Shown here piece by piece: positions 8,083 to 16,725 of a stretch of 42,669 nt of DNA (the stretch's first letter is position 1; each line of letters begins with the position of its first letter). The notes beneath the pieces are model-generated. The model was not told the DNA's origin, ran no database searches, and saw nothing but the letters and a program-made list of their open reading frames with translations. Source of the stretch: Candidatus Cryosericum septentrionale (GTDB lineage: Bacteria > Caldisericota > Caldisericia > Cryosericales > Cryosericaceae); the NCBI RefSeq assembly GCF_003570995.1, contig NZ_QXIY01000021.1:14017-56685 (forward strand), given 5' to 3'. Both the position numbers and the translations under genes were made by a program.

Positions 8083-8239
8083 TGCTGGCTCCTTTCCCCG
8101 CGGGTGCATCCGTTCCCGGGTCCACAACAGCATACCCAGGGCGGCGATCTCATCAACTGGCACTCCCCTGACAGGGGCGCGTCAGGCCAACATCATTGCC
8201 TCGGTTGCTTGCCGGCCACGACAAACACAACTGACCATT

Positions 8240-8283
8240 TTGTTGACGCCAACAATATAATCAAACCCCGCTCAGCAAGCCAA
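8240..8283 (-). promoter_or_regulatory. Probable degV promoter with overlapping operator
   Basis: On the minus strand TTGGCT (8283-8278) is followed after 18 nt by TATATT (8259-8254). The -10 overlaps TTGTTG-ACGC-CAACAA at 8240-8255, a perfect 6-bp inverted repeat that looks like a repressor site. Transcription from here would give the DegV gene a leader of about 165 nt. Confidence 0.4.
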
Positions 8284-8521
8284 GGTTGCATCCATGCTAC
8301 TGAACTCAACCTCTCGAGACGTCCGACGTCATCTTTCAGTTTGAGCCATTTCCATTTTGGAAACAGCTGCCGCGTGATGGCCATGACGCGAGGTCTGGCA
8401 CAAGATCTTCCCGTCACCCTCGCCCTCTTGACATTGCTCATCCACAAAGAATGAGCCGGACACCTCCGGACAAGGCTCTGAATGCTGCTTTATCGGATAC
8501 CGAGCTGCCTAGTCCTGGTGC

Positions 8522-8604
8522 GAATAGCATCTATTCACGTCGTGAATAACATGAAGGACGAGTCCTGTCAGCCGCTCTGTGACGGCGCTGAGCGCAGCTG
8601 CGCT
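8522..8604. repeat. 83-bp dispersed repeat, copy 2
   Basis: This is the gapless partner of 4118-4200, with the inverted repeat CTATTCAC-GTC-GTGAATA and the same minus-strand frame ending IHDVNRCYS. It lies between the DegV promoter region and the plus-strand DUF2726 gene. Apart from this repeat and the DegV promoter, I see nothing in 8083-8685. Confidence 0.65.
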
Positions 8605-8685
8605 TGGCTAGACGCTTCTAGTTGCTGCCCTGGGAGCAGATGTGGTATCATGTGATTGCTGCAGATTCCTGAAGGGGGTGCAAGC

Positions 8686-9207
8686 ATGTTGTTGACGCTT
8701 CTGAAACAATACTGGTGGATCGTCCTGGTTGTCTTGGCTCTTCTCGTGCTTCAGTCTACTAAAGGCTCTCGGAACAAGGGAACATCTTCGGAGAAATCCG
8801 AGGACCTGCCCTACGTCCTCAAACGGTACCTGATGACCAGGGCAGAACGCTCGTTCTTCGGCGTACTGGAGCAGGTGACGGACAGTTCGAAGTACTACAT
8901 CTTCCCGCAGGTATCGCTGAGCAACCTCGTGACTGTCGAGAAGGGCACTGGATCCTACCAGGCCTACCACAACAAGGTGGACCGCAAGTCCGTCGATTTC
9001 GCGCTCTTTGAGAAGAGTACGATCTCACCTGTCCTCGCCATAGAGCTGGATGATTCATCCCACGACCGCGAAGATCGACAGGAACGTGACGCGTTCGTCG
9101 ACGGAGTCCTGGCAAAGGTTGGATTGCCTCTCCTGCACGTCAGGGCGCAGACCACCTATGACCCAAAGCAGCTTGCTGCATCGATCGGCGAAGCGATCCG
9201 AAGGTAG
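8686..9207 (+). CDS. DUF2726 nuclease-like membrane protein
   Basis: This 173-aa protein has one N-terminal transmembrane helix (about residues 9-23, WWIVLVVLALLVLQ). After a short basic linker comes a DUF2726 domain (about 45-170): LTRAERSFF-like TRAERSFFGVLEQV, VDFALFEKSTISPVLAIELDD and GLPLLHVRAQTTY. DUF2726 belongs to the restriction-endonuclease-like fold; here the D of VDFAL and the E/D of AIELDD take the catalytic positions, although a clean E-x-K is missing. ATG 8686 follows AAGGGGGTG, and a TTG start 30 nt upstream is less likely. It lies 12 bp before the ATPase gene, which suggests an operon and a joint role on nucleic acid at the membrane. Confidence 0.8.
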   Translation: MLLTLLKQYWWIVLVVLALLVLQSTKGSRNKGTSSEKSEDLPYVLKRYLMTRAERSFFGVLEQVTDSSKYYIFPQVSLSNLVTVEKGTGSYQAYHNKVDRKSVDFALFEKSTISPVLAIELDDSSHDREDRQERDAFVDGVLAKVGLPLLHVRAQTTYDPKQLAASIGEAIRR

Positions 9208-9219
9208 ACGGAAGGTAAC

Positions 9220-10307
9220 ATGGTACGCAGAAAGGCACAAGGTGGCACAATGGCAACAGTAGGAAACACTCCGGCACATAGTGTTTTCATTTGGTGGAAA
9301 CATTTCGGTTTTGCATCGGAACCAATGCTATCCATCAACGGTGCAACCTGGAAGACGAGGAGAAGATCTTCGTTGGTAGAAGCGAAGAGATCGATCACCT
9401 GCGTGAATGGGCGGAATCCCAAGATAGCAACGTCGTCTTATTGACTGGACCTGCTGGATCGGGAAAGACCAGTCTCGTGCATCGTGCGTTTAGCGAGTAT
9501 CCAGAATTTGTTCGCATCGATTTTGCCAGAGGAATGAAGCCGGAGTCTTTTCCATACCTGCTTGCGATGGAACTTCTCGATGCTTGTTCCCAACTGTCGA
9601 ACCTGTCTACGGATGACACAAGCCGTATCAAGGATATCCAGACAAACCTCATGAACGATACAGGCGTGACAACAACTATTGCGGCTGGTGCCAGCGCAAA
9701 GTTTCTCGGAGCAGGTGTGGAAGCTAAGGGATCCCAGGCAACTGAGACCAAGCCCATCAAGATGCCCGACAGCGATGTGCCTGCATGCCGGCATTTGGCC
9801 GACATCCTTTACCGATCACACCATAAACATTTGATCCTGTCCCTTGACGAAGCCGATTCGGAACTCGTGCCAGGAATAGCACCAGCATACGTCCTGGGGT
9901 TGATACGTGCCCTGGAAATGCCTGATCACTCCGTGACAATCTGGCCTACTCGTGATCGTCAGATACGAGACAACTCCTCGAGTATGAAATCGGTTGAGAA
10001 ACAAGTCTTCAGCGAGAGACTCACGCTATGCGGCTTGGGAGATGATGGCGGACCTGGAGCAGTAGAGATACTTCAGAGTCGTTTTGCCCAGGCCGGTACT
10101 TCGTGGTCAGATTCTCCCATTTCTTCAGAAGTGGCCGAATTCATCGGACGTTTGTCGCGAGGCAATATCCGCGAGTTCATTCGCTACACAAGAACTGCGC
10201 TGGAAGAGTCTGCAAGATCTGGCAAGAACGCTCCAATAGAGATGAGCTTTGCCAGGGAAGTCCCTGCAAGATGGTCAAGTGGTGAATTCGATTTTCTGAA
10301 AAACTGA
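9220..10307 (+). CDS. P-loop ATPase with an apparent -1 frameshift near 9348
   Basis: The long frame carries Walker A GPAGSGKT (about 9449-9472), Walker B HLILSLDEAD (about 9829-9858) and an arginine-bearing WPTRDR, as in AAA/STAND-type ATPases. It has no credible start: TTG 9291 has no ribosome binding site. ATG 9220, with GGAAGG before it, opens another frame that includes FIWWKHFGFASEPMLSI, the usual N-terminus of one ATPase family (W-x-HFGF-x2-P-F). Adding one C to the CC at 9347-9348 joins the frames as LSINGATLEDEEKIFVGR, directly before the conserved FVGR-x-EEI motif. The joined protein would be about 362 aa. Either the gene carries a one-base deletion or the assembly has an error. It lies 12 bp after the DUF2726 gene. 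Confidence 0.75.
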
Positions 10308-10363
10308 TTCCCAATCAGCATAAACAAGAAGCGGGGCCCGAGTCGGGACACAGTTTCTGCATA

Positions 10364-12493
10364 TCAATATCGATTCATGATCTGGATTGATTTGATTTTC
10401 GAGTGAGTTGGGAGTTTTGTTTGATCTATTTCACCAGCTAGCCCCTTAGATCTCGAATACCAAATGTTTACATTAAACTCCATGGGCAGGTTGGGTATTG
10501 GCGTAGGGTCCCATTGCACTCTTTCATAAACAACATGTCCATCAACGTGCCAACGTAGAATATTCTCGTGCCACTCGATCTCGTATTGATGAAACTCTTT
10601 TGAAGCATCGAATCCAAGATCAATCAGAACTGGCGTCCCTCTGTAGCCATACTCAAGCTTCGTACCTTCCAAGCCTGGATTGTAGAATACATTTACCAGC
10701 ATCTTAGTCGTATCTTTACCGAGAAACTCAATATCTATTTCTTGGCGGGGACTGTTCCTATATAGAAACATTCCAGTAACAAGACCTCGGGCGTTCGTAG
10801 GTTTAAGTGTTGCAACGAACTTGCCGAACAGAAGTTTCTGTTGAGTGACAATTGCCGCTGATGTAAACAAGCGTACGGCAGTAGTCTGCTCACGAAGCGT
10901 TAACTGAGTGACATCCTGACTATCTATTTCGACATTATCCGGCGTGAATATGGACAAGTTGTCAGGAAATGTATCATCGCGAAGTTTCCATTGAGGGTCA
11001 TCAAGGCTGTTTCGACCAGACCACGCCGCAACAATCTTTGTTCTTGATTTAACATTTCCATCTGCCTTGGCAATTGTAATGCCTCTCCACCCATTCGACG
11101 ATATTATCCAAGGCGAAGTATCAAACCTAAGTTGCTTATATGTAGTAAGCCTGTTGTTTGAATCACCCCTCTTTATGGTGACTTGCCGGTCAATATCATC
11201 GCATGTGGGATATGAAGATGCAGGATATTCACATTTGAGAAATCTACTTAGTACGGCCCATTTATCTTGATGTTCTTTGGAAAGAAATAGCACATTTTCT
11301 TGACGGGCCATTGTAGCCCGTCCAACATCAAGTGTAGTAAAGATGAACCTTGCATCCGGATACAGCTTAACAATATCCCTAATTGACCAATTGCGAAGTG
11401 ACCCGACATTCACATATGCATTAAAACGGCGTCCGTGTCTTCTTGTAACGAGATCATACTGCTCTTGCTCCGGCAATTCTGTAACATCACTGCAACATGT
11501 ATAACCTAGGATTGAAAGCGCCATAGCTAATCCGGTCAATCCGGAACTTGGGCTACCAAAAGCAAATATTGGGCCAAGAAGTTTATGCTTTGTGGCAATT
11601 AGCGGTTTCTCGTGTGTGTACACTCCTATTTGAGATAATACTGGCATTATAGAGTAAGAATTAGTAGAAGGAACGTCCACACGCTGTTCGATAATAGGTC
11701 GTCTTGTAAGGAAAACGTCGAGCCCTTCAAATTGTAGATTTAACCAAAGATCAACAGGACCGTATACCGGTAGCATTTTGAGCAGTGCTTGGGCTCCTTT
11801 TAGAGAAAGAACATATCCTGACGCTTGCCATATTCCACAATCTGGTTTTCGAACTAATCCTGCTTGCGATTTCTTGGTCTTTGAGCTAATGCCCACTTCT
11901 TGAAAAGATAAAAAAAGTATATCAAAAGCCGAGCCTTCTGAACCATGATCTATGATACTACGCCATGCTACGTCCATATCTCGGGCAAAGCCATACTGAA
12001 AGTAGACGTCGTCCTCCAAAATAAGAGTATATGGAACATTACTAGCAGCTACCGACTTCCAAACTTCAATATGGGATAGCGCCACAGCAATTTCTTGAGG
12101 CGTCATTTCTATGCGAAGCGCCTTGGCGTAAGCGTCATTTTTCACAAGTCGATTTGGCTCAACTCTCAGTTGGTCTGCTAATGAAAAGAATGGACGTAAC
12201 ATGCTATTGTCAATTTTGCCATCAAAATACCGCGCATCAATAGCTGAAAATCTTCTGCTGATACTCAATAACGATGCCCCTGACCGACTCCTAATTCTCT
12301 TGAGCTCACGACTAACTTGTCGCCATCGATCCGGTTTTCGATCAAGACTGATTATATAGATTCTTTGGATTGCATCGCCTGCTTCGCTACTGGTAAAGGA
12401 ATTAGATTTGGTCTTTACGTCTAGTAATCTTGCCTGGGTTATCAATCTATATAGTAACCTTTTAGAGAACCCAGAATGCATTTTCCTATTCAT
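10364..12493 (-). CDS. Three-domain protein: GT25 glycosyltransferase, sulfotransferase-like, GH16
   Basis: This 709-aa protein has three parts. Residues 43-290 match family 25 glycosyltransferases (LPS/procollagen type): IYIISLDRKPDRW at the start, SHIEVWK, and LILEDDVYFQ with the acidic EDD motif at 160-162. Residues 305-460 begin GPIFAFGSPSSGLTGLAMAL, a P-loop-like PAPS-binding start of sulfotransferases, followed by FIFTTLD. Residues 480-709 are a GH16 fold with the catalytic EIDIE motif at 585-589 and a typical WHVDG (648-652). No export signal is visible. ATG 12493 is chosen; TTG 12505 and ATG 12481 are alternatives, and none has a strong site. The gene is clearly AT-richer than the restriction genes upstream and follows the GT32 gene by 36 bp. 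The domains suggest synthesis and trimming or sulfation of a surface glycan. GT25 and GH16 are clear; the sulfotransferase part is weaker. Confidence 0.8.
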   Translation of the reverse strand: MNRKMHSGFSKRLLYRLITQARLLDVKTKSNSFTSSEAGDAIQRIYIISLDRKPDRWRQVSRELKRIRSRSGASLLSISRRFSAIDARYFDGKIDNSMLRPFFSLADQLRVEPNRLVKNDAYAKALRIEMTPQEIAVALSHIEVWKSVAASNVPYTLILEDDVYFQYGFARDMDVAWRSIIDHGSEGSAFDILFLSFQEVGISSKTKKSQAGLVRKPDCGIWQASGYVLSLKGAQALLKMLPVYGPVDLWLNLQFEGLDVFLTRRPIIEQRVDVPSTNSYSIMPVLSQIGVYTHEKPLIATKHKLLGPIFAFGSPSSGLTGLAMALSILGYTCCSDVTELPEQEQYDLVTRRHGRRFNAYVNVGSLRNWSIRDIVKLYPDARFIFTTLDVGRATMARQENVLFLSKEHQDKWAVLSRFLKCEYPASSYPTCDDIDRQVTIKRGDSNNRLTTYKQLRFDTSPWIISSNGWRGITIAKADGNVKSRTKIVAAWSGRNSLDDPQWKLRDDTFPDNLSIFTPDNVEIDSQDVTQLTLREQTTAVRLFTSAAIVTQQKLLFGKFVATLKPTNARGLVTGMFLYRNSPRQEIDIEFLGKDTTKMLVNVFYNPGLEGTKLEYGYRGTPVLIDLGFDASKEFHQYEIEWHENILRWHVDGHVVYERVQWDPTPIPNLPMEFNVNIWYSRSKGLAGEIDQTKLPTHSKIKSIQIMNRY

Positions 12494-12529
12494 AAGATAG
12501 AGCAAGTCCCAACTCTATATGTCAGAATT

Positions 12530-13444
12530 CTATATGTCGTTACCATCCCAGATCCTCCAATTCCGCTTATCTTTTCGATATTCTAATGGCCATTGTGGCA
12601 GGGATACGTCATCCCAATTAGCAACAAAAAGAAAATCTTGTACCTTACCAGCGTATTGAAATTCAAGAGCGTGCCGAACCAAACTAGCCGTCAAATTACC
12701 CGGTCCAGTTGTCGATTGAATATCTCTAACATTCTTTGTAGAAGCCAAAAGAATCTTTGTAGAACGTTCCAGTGCCATACGAATCAGCGGATGACTTGGA
12801 GGCGCAATAATGGGATCATTATTAACGTAATATACTAAATGATTAGAGTAGTTGTGGGTGGAAACGCAATCTGTTGCACTAACCATTAAATCCGTTGTTG
12901 TGTCGTAACATAGTGGTTGGATTTTAAGCCTTCCGTCATTAAACCACGCCTTAATGTCAACACCTTCATATACATCGTCAGCATCAACATAGAATCCACC
13001 TCTTTTATAAATGTAGCAGAGGCGAAAATAGTCAGATCTCATGGCTGGATGTTTGCAGCGTTCAAAGGCATCTAAGTAACGGCGATTGAAATTGCTCACA
13101 ATAAAGTCCTCGGCGCTGTCATCGTCGAAAAGGAGCCTATCGAAACCATATTCATCGAATGGTTGCCAACTGTCTATGCATTTTTGAACATCTGTAGGTA
13201 CAGCCTTTGCATCGTCCCAAAACTGAATTAATACACGAGGAATTATCGATGTAGTATCTTGGAAAATCTCATTTACAGAGTTGTGGATTAAGTGCCATAT
13301 GCAGCGTGATCTCAAATCATCGTCTTCTGAAATATCAAGGGGAGAGAACCCATTTATAGAAATACCAGAGTCGGATTCCGATACCTTGCGGTTACTATCA
13401 ACTTGAGCAAATAATGCCTCATCAAAGCAATAATCTTCATTCAT
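12530..13444 (-). CDS. GT32-type glycosyltransferase with DXD motif
   Basis: This 304-aa protein has an N-terminal region of about 65 residues of unknown nature. An OCH1-like sugar transferase domain follows: IPRVLIQFWDD at 68-78, HPAMRSDYFRLCYIYKRGG at 132-150 and the metal-binding DAD at 154-156 (GGFYVDADD). It then has GPGNLTASLVRHAL near 258. The fold uses a nucleotide sugar and Mn2+. Its ATG lies inside the stop of the preceding 256-aa gene (ATGA overlap), so it is probably translated by coupling, although that gene is GC-rich and restriction-associated while this one is AT-rich. The acceptor is unknown. It is probably a partner of the downstream GT25-GH16 protein. Confidence 0.82.
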   Translation of the reverse strand: MNEDYCFDEALFAQVDSNRKVSESDSGISINGFSPLDISEDDDLRSRCIWHLIHNSVNEIFQDTTSIIPRVLIQFWDDAKAVPTDVQKCIDSWQPFDEYGFDRLLFDDDSAEDFIVSNFNRRYLDAFERCKHPAMRSDYFRLCYIYKRGGFYVDADDVYEGVDIKAWFNDGRLKIQPLCYDTTTDLMVSATDCVSTHNYSNHLVYYVNNDPIIAPPSHPLIRMALERSTKILLASTKNVRDIQSTTGPGNLTASLVRHALEFQYAGKVQDFLFVANWDDVSLPQWPLEYRKDKRNWRIWDGNDI

Positions 13445-14211
13445 ATTACTATCCTTGGTTCGCTAATCTGCCCGTAGTACGATCCCGTTGTCGCCTTGCG
13501 GAAGGTTTCCGTATTGACAGTTCTGACGGATTGTTGATCATCAGCACTGGCAGTCGTGGCCGTTTCTGTGCCACCTGGTGACACAGTTTTCTCCGCTCTC
13601 TGCATTTGCAGGGTGATGCTGACATAGTTGAACTCGTCGATTGCCTTGGCGAAGCTTTTCCCATTCTTACGGAAGGAGACGCTCGCGAATCTATTCTGCA
13701 TGTCCCTCAGGAACTCAAGGTAGTCCTCTGCACTGTCTCCATATCTCTTGATATCCCAGTCACCGCGTTTCACGATGTCGAGTTTCTCGTAGCTCTTCCT
13801 CGGCTTCAGTCCTCGTATGTAGGCATCCCACATGACGAAGAGGTCTCTGTTTCTCAAGTGCATCATCTTCGGCGCGCCCGTGTACTGGATCCCCTTGATC
13901 TGTGACAGCGTGTTGTAGATAGCGGAAATGTCCTCGCGCAAGCTGTCAAAATCGGCAGTTCGGATGTCCTTGCCGTCAAGGTGTTGGAAGTTCACCTCAA
14001 GCGACTTGACGGTGGCGTCGAAGGCAACCAGATCGAAACTCGTCACTGCGTATCTGAAACTGGCGAAGTTCCACGTGGCCAGAAGCAGCAAATACGCCTC
14101 TTTCGTGAATCCCCGATCGAGAAGATTTGCTGCGATATCGTAGAAGCTTCCGCGGCTTTCTTCCGCCTTGTATCTCAGAACAGCATCTCGAAACATCTCG
14201 TCGGTTATCAT
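13441..14211 (-). CDS. Conserved hypothetical protein, partner of EVE-DUF3883 protein
   Basis: This 256-aa soluble protein belongs to no family I can name. It is mostly helical: residues 20-115 contain SFYDIAANLLDRGFTKEAY and LLLLATWNFASFRY, then IKGIQYTGAPKMMHLRNRD (near 105) and LFVMWDAYIRGLKPRKSYEKL (near 124), which look like a conserved core. The last ~45 residues are rich in S and T and look disordered. ATG 14211 follows AAGGAG by 6 nt. It lies 75 bp after the EVE-DUF3883 gene on the same strand, so it may be a subunit of a modification-sensing restriction complex. Its stop overlaps the GT32 start. Its tail may have been rewritten when the AT-rich block was joined here. Confidence 0.6.
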   Translation of the reverse strand: MITDEMFRDAVLRYKAEESRGSFYDIAANLLDRGFTKEAYLLLLATWNFASFRYAVTSFDLVAFDATVKSLEVNFQHLDGKDIRTADFDSLREDISAIYNTLSQIKGIQYTGAPKMMHLRNRDLFVMWDAYIRGLKPRKSYEKLDIVKRGDWDIKRYGDSAEDYLEFLRDMQNRFASVSFRKNGKSFAKAIDEFNYVSITLQMQRAEKTVSPGGTETATTASADDQQSVRTVNTETFRKATTGSYYGQISEPRIVI

Positions 14212-14286
14212 GGTCGTCTCCTTTGACTACACACGTCAGCTCGACTCCATTTGCTTATCGTGCCATCGCACCTGCGCTACGGCGTT

Positions 14287-15546
14287 CTACTTCTTCTCCT
14301 GTCCGAATCCCCTGGAAGTCGCACTGTACGTTTCGATCTGCATCTCGCAAGTCTCATCAAGAGGCCCTGAGAGCCGGTAGTAGCCAGGATTCTTGTTCTC
14401 CCGGAAATTGTATACACGATACAAGCGGTAGCGGCTGCCCTTCTTGTGTGAAACATCCAGTTCATTTCTGCTGACGAAGAAGAGACGGTCGGCATTTCCC
14501 GTAGTTGTCTTCACCTCAATGAACAGTTCGTCTCCTTCTTCGTCAAACGACGAGATATCGTAGCCTCTGCTGTCGTCCTCAAGGGAGACCATCTTCACCT
14601 TGTCCACGAGGTCTGTGCGTCCCAAATCCTCAAGCCGCTCCTTCTCCCAAAGCATGACGAGTTCCTCGCCAGCCTTCCCAAGCGCACGGTTGTTTGCGTC
14701 CCTCCGTGCGAAATCGACCTTCAGACGCCGGTTATCGCTCCTGCCAGAACTCGGTAATCTTGATGGCATCGGCGGCGGTGTCTCTGCTTCCTTCCACGGC
14801 CTAGTACTAGCCGGAGGGACTGGCGGCGTCGGAGTATCCAGAAACAGCATCACTTCGCTGGCTAGGAGCTTCTGGTAGTTGCCACGCGGCTTGTACCCGT
14901 GGATATAGCTCCTGCCCATCTCCGCCAGTACTGCGCTGATATTCTGGTGTTTGAACTCTATCGAGCCATCGCTTCGATTGCTGAGCTTGGCCTTCAAGAG
15001 CCTCCGGTGCTCGGTCTTGTCGTATGGATCGCCGTCGGTTTCCGCTTCAAACATGGCGAAGTAATCCTCGACGATTAGCTCAACCTCCTCTGCGCTCCAG
15101 TCTCTTCCGGTCGGACCGCCTGAAGCCTCCTCCAACAATCCCAGGAGAAGGTCCCCGTCAGCATCATTCTGAAATCGTGTCAGGCCGGTGCGCAGGAATC
15201 CTTTGTAAGTGCCCTTGTCCTCAGGGGTCTGATAGAAATCCACCTTCCCTTTGAGCCGCGCCATCGGCACGGCAGTGTCCAGATCCAGCAGAACCGCCGG
15301 CTCTACTTCCAAACGGACAGGGTAGATGCCAACGCCCCAGATCGGACGTTCGTCGGCACTTGGTCCGATGACTCTCATCGCTCCGATCCATTTCTGGACC
15401 ACCGTGACGTAGCATATGAGAATGTCGCCAGGAGCAACCTTCTGGATCGTCTTCGCATGATGCTCGGACCAACCGGATGTACGAGCTCCGGCATCCAAGA
15501 ACTGCTTCAGACTCTCAGTGGTGAAGAGATCTATCCAATAATGCAC
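14287..15546 (-). CDS. EVE domain fused to DUF3883 nuclease-like domain
   Basis: This 419-aa protein begins with an EVE (PUA-like) domain at residues 1-140: HYWIDLFTTESLKQFLDAG, SGWS and PGDILICYVTVVQKWIGAM. EVE domains bind modified bases in DNA or RNA. Residues 300-400 form a DUF3883 domain with restriction-endonuclease-type residues: E in GKAGEELV, D in RGYDISSFD and the E-x-K of LFIEVKTTTG. A proline-rich linker joins them. The GTG at 15546 is preferred because GGGAGG lies about 6 nt before it and because EVE proteins start at this point; an open frame continues upstream. The layout fits a modification-dependent restriction enzyme. Confidence 0.8.
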   Translation of the reverse strand: MHYWIDLFTTESLKQFLDAGARTSGWSEHHAKTIQKVAPGDILICYVTVVQKWIGAMRVIGPSADERPIWGVGIYPVRLEVEPAVLLDLDTAVPMARLKGKVDFYQTPEDKGTYKGFLRTGLTRFQNDADGDLLLGLLEEASGGPTGRDWSAEEVELIVEDYFAMFEAETDGDPYDKTEHRRLLKAKLSNRSDGSIEFKHQNISAVLAEMGRSYIHGYKPRGNYQKLLASEVMLFLDTPTPPVPPASTRPWKEAETPPPMPSRLPSSGRSDNRRLKVDFARRDANNRALGKAGEELVMLWEKERLEDLGRTDLVDKVKMVSLEDDSRGYDISSFDEEGDELFIEVKTTTGNADRLFFVSRNELDVSHKKGSRYRLYRVYNFRENKNPGYYRLSGPLDETCEMQIETYSATSRGFGQEKK

Positions 15547-15681
15547 TGTCCCCTCCCTGTCATGCTTCTCCGTTGCTTCCATGCCCCTTACAGTTCTGGG
15601 CCGTGTTCCTGCTCTTGCCCTGGAGACCAAGGCAGGAACCGTTGTATTCTCTCGGATTTCCACAGCATGATGTGGTAATGA

Positions 15682-16494
15682 CTACTGGTTCACCGACGTA
15701 CGTTCTGCGACGATATCTTGCACGACCTTCTTGCACGCCTCCAGGGTGGTGGTGCTCATCCCAGTGCGGTGTCCCACGATGACGCTAATCAGGTCCTTGC
15801 CGTGCACAACACGAACGGGAACGGTAGCGTTGACGCGGCGGAGCTCAAGTCCGTCGGGGACCTTTGCTGCGGCTGGGAATGCCAGGATGGGCTCGACGAA
15901 CACGCGACTCTCCTGCAGACGCTCGGACAGTGCGACTTTGAGTTGCCACGATGCACCACTAGCCTGTCGTTCATAGTCCTTCTTGGGTTCGTCGAGGCCC
16001 CGGATCTTGAGGCGCCCGTTCTCCATCTCAACAGTGCCACGATTGGACTTGGTCTCGATGACGAAGATGCCCGTTGGCCCTACCACGACGTGATCTAAAT
16101 CGCCATAGCCCAGGTAGACATTCCGGAAGACAGAGTACTTCGATTCGTCAAGTCCCTTGAGCACTGCATCCACTGCGTCCTCAGCTGCACGCTCGCGCCG
16201 GTTCGTAGCAATCTGCTCATTGTAGGTTTTGACGACGGGCAGCAGTATGCGCGGGATGCCGAGAACCAGCACGAGCACGTAGATGCCGAGGAATCCTACT
16301 CCGACCCAGCCGAGGTAGGAACTCCGTTGGAACCATAGGTCATAGAGATGCCAGCCGCCGGCAACAACGACACCGAGAAACGCGATCCCGGCACACATTG
16401 AGAACGACCGCGTGAGGTTGACCCTGTCGAGCGCATCGGTGAGACCCTCATACTGAACATCCAACAAGCTTGATGAAACGTTCCCTCTATGCAT
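15682..16494 (-). CDS. NERD domain membrane protein
   Basis: This 270-aa protein has two transmembrane helices (about 33-50 and 62-85). A NERD (nuclease-related) domain follows at about 95-215: LGYGDLDHVVVGPTGIFVIE, then TKSNRGTV, containing the conserved D and E-x-K of the restriction-endonuclease fold. A C-terminal segment of about 50 residues ends the protein. ATG 16494 has AAGGAGG and GTTGAGCG before it, nearly the same leader as the small gene at 19562. NERD proteins are thought to act on nucleic acids, and some are in defence islands. It has a 231-bp gap to the OLD gene upstream, in which I see no gene or clear signal. Confidence 0.82.
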   Translation of the reverse strand: MHRGNVSSSLLDVQYEGLTDALDRVNLTRSFSMCAGIAFLGVVVAGGWHLYDLWFQRSSYLGWVGVGFLGIYVLVLVLGIPRILLPVVKTYNEQIATNRRERAAEDAVDAVLKGLDESKYSVFRNVYLGYGDLDHVVVGPTGIFVIETKSNRGTVEMENGRLKIRGLDEPKKDYERQASGASWQLKVALSERLQESRVFVEPILAFPAAAKVPDGLELRRVNATVPVRVVHGKDLISVIVGHRTGMSTTTLEACKKVVQDIVAERTSVNQ

Positions 16495-16725
16495 CGCTCA
16501 ACCTCCTTCGTTCGCCATTCCTACTATCGCCTTCGCCCCGCCATGCAAGAAAGGCAGGAGCGAACGCAGATCCTGCTCTGGTCTCATCAACCGTCCCGGG
16601 TATCCAAATATTATCCTTCGTCGCTGTCTTCACGTGGTCTGGTCCCGACGAAGACGTTCTCCTGTACGACTGTCTGTCAATGCCAGAACACAAGCAAGGA
16701 TTGATCCTTTCTTCATCAGTTCACA

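Noticed and set aside
8193-8447. Minus-strand frame of 84 codons upstream of degV
   Set aside because: It covers the degV promoter and operator and has no ribosome binding site; likely chance.
16487-16693. Open minus-strand frame of 68 codons before the NERD gene
   Set aside because: It starts at TTG without a ribosome binding site, overlaps the NERD leader and has no recognisable pattern.
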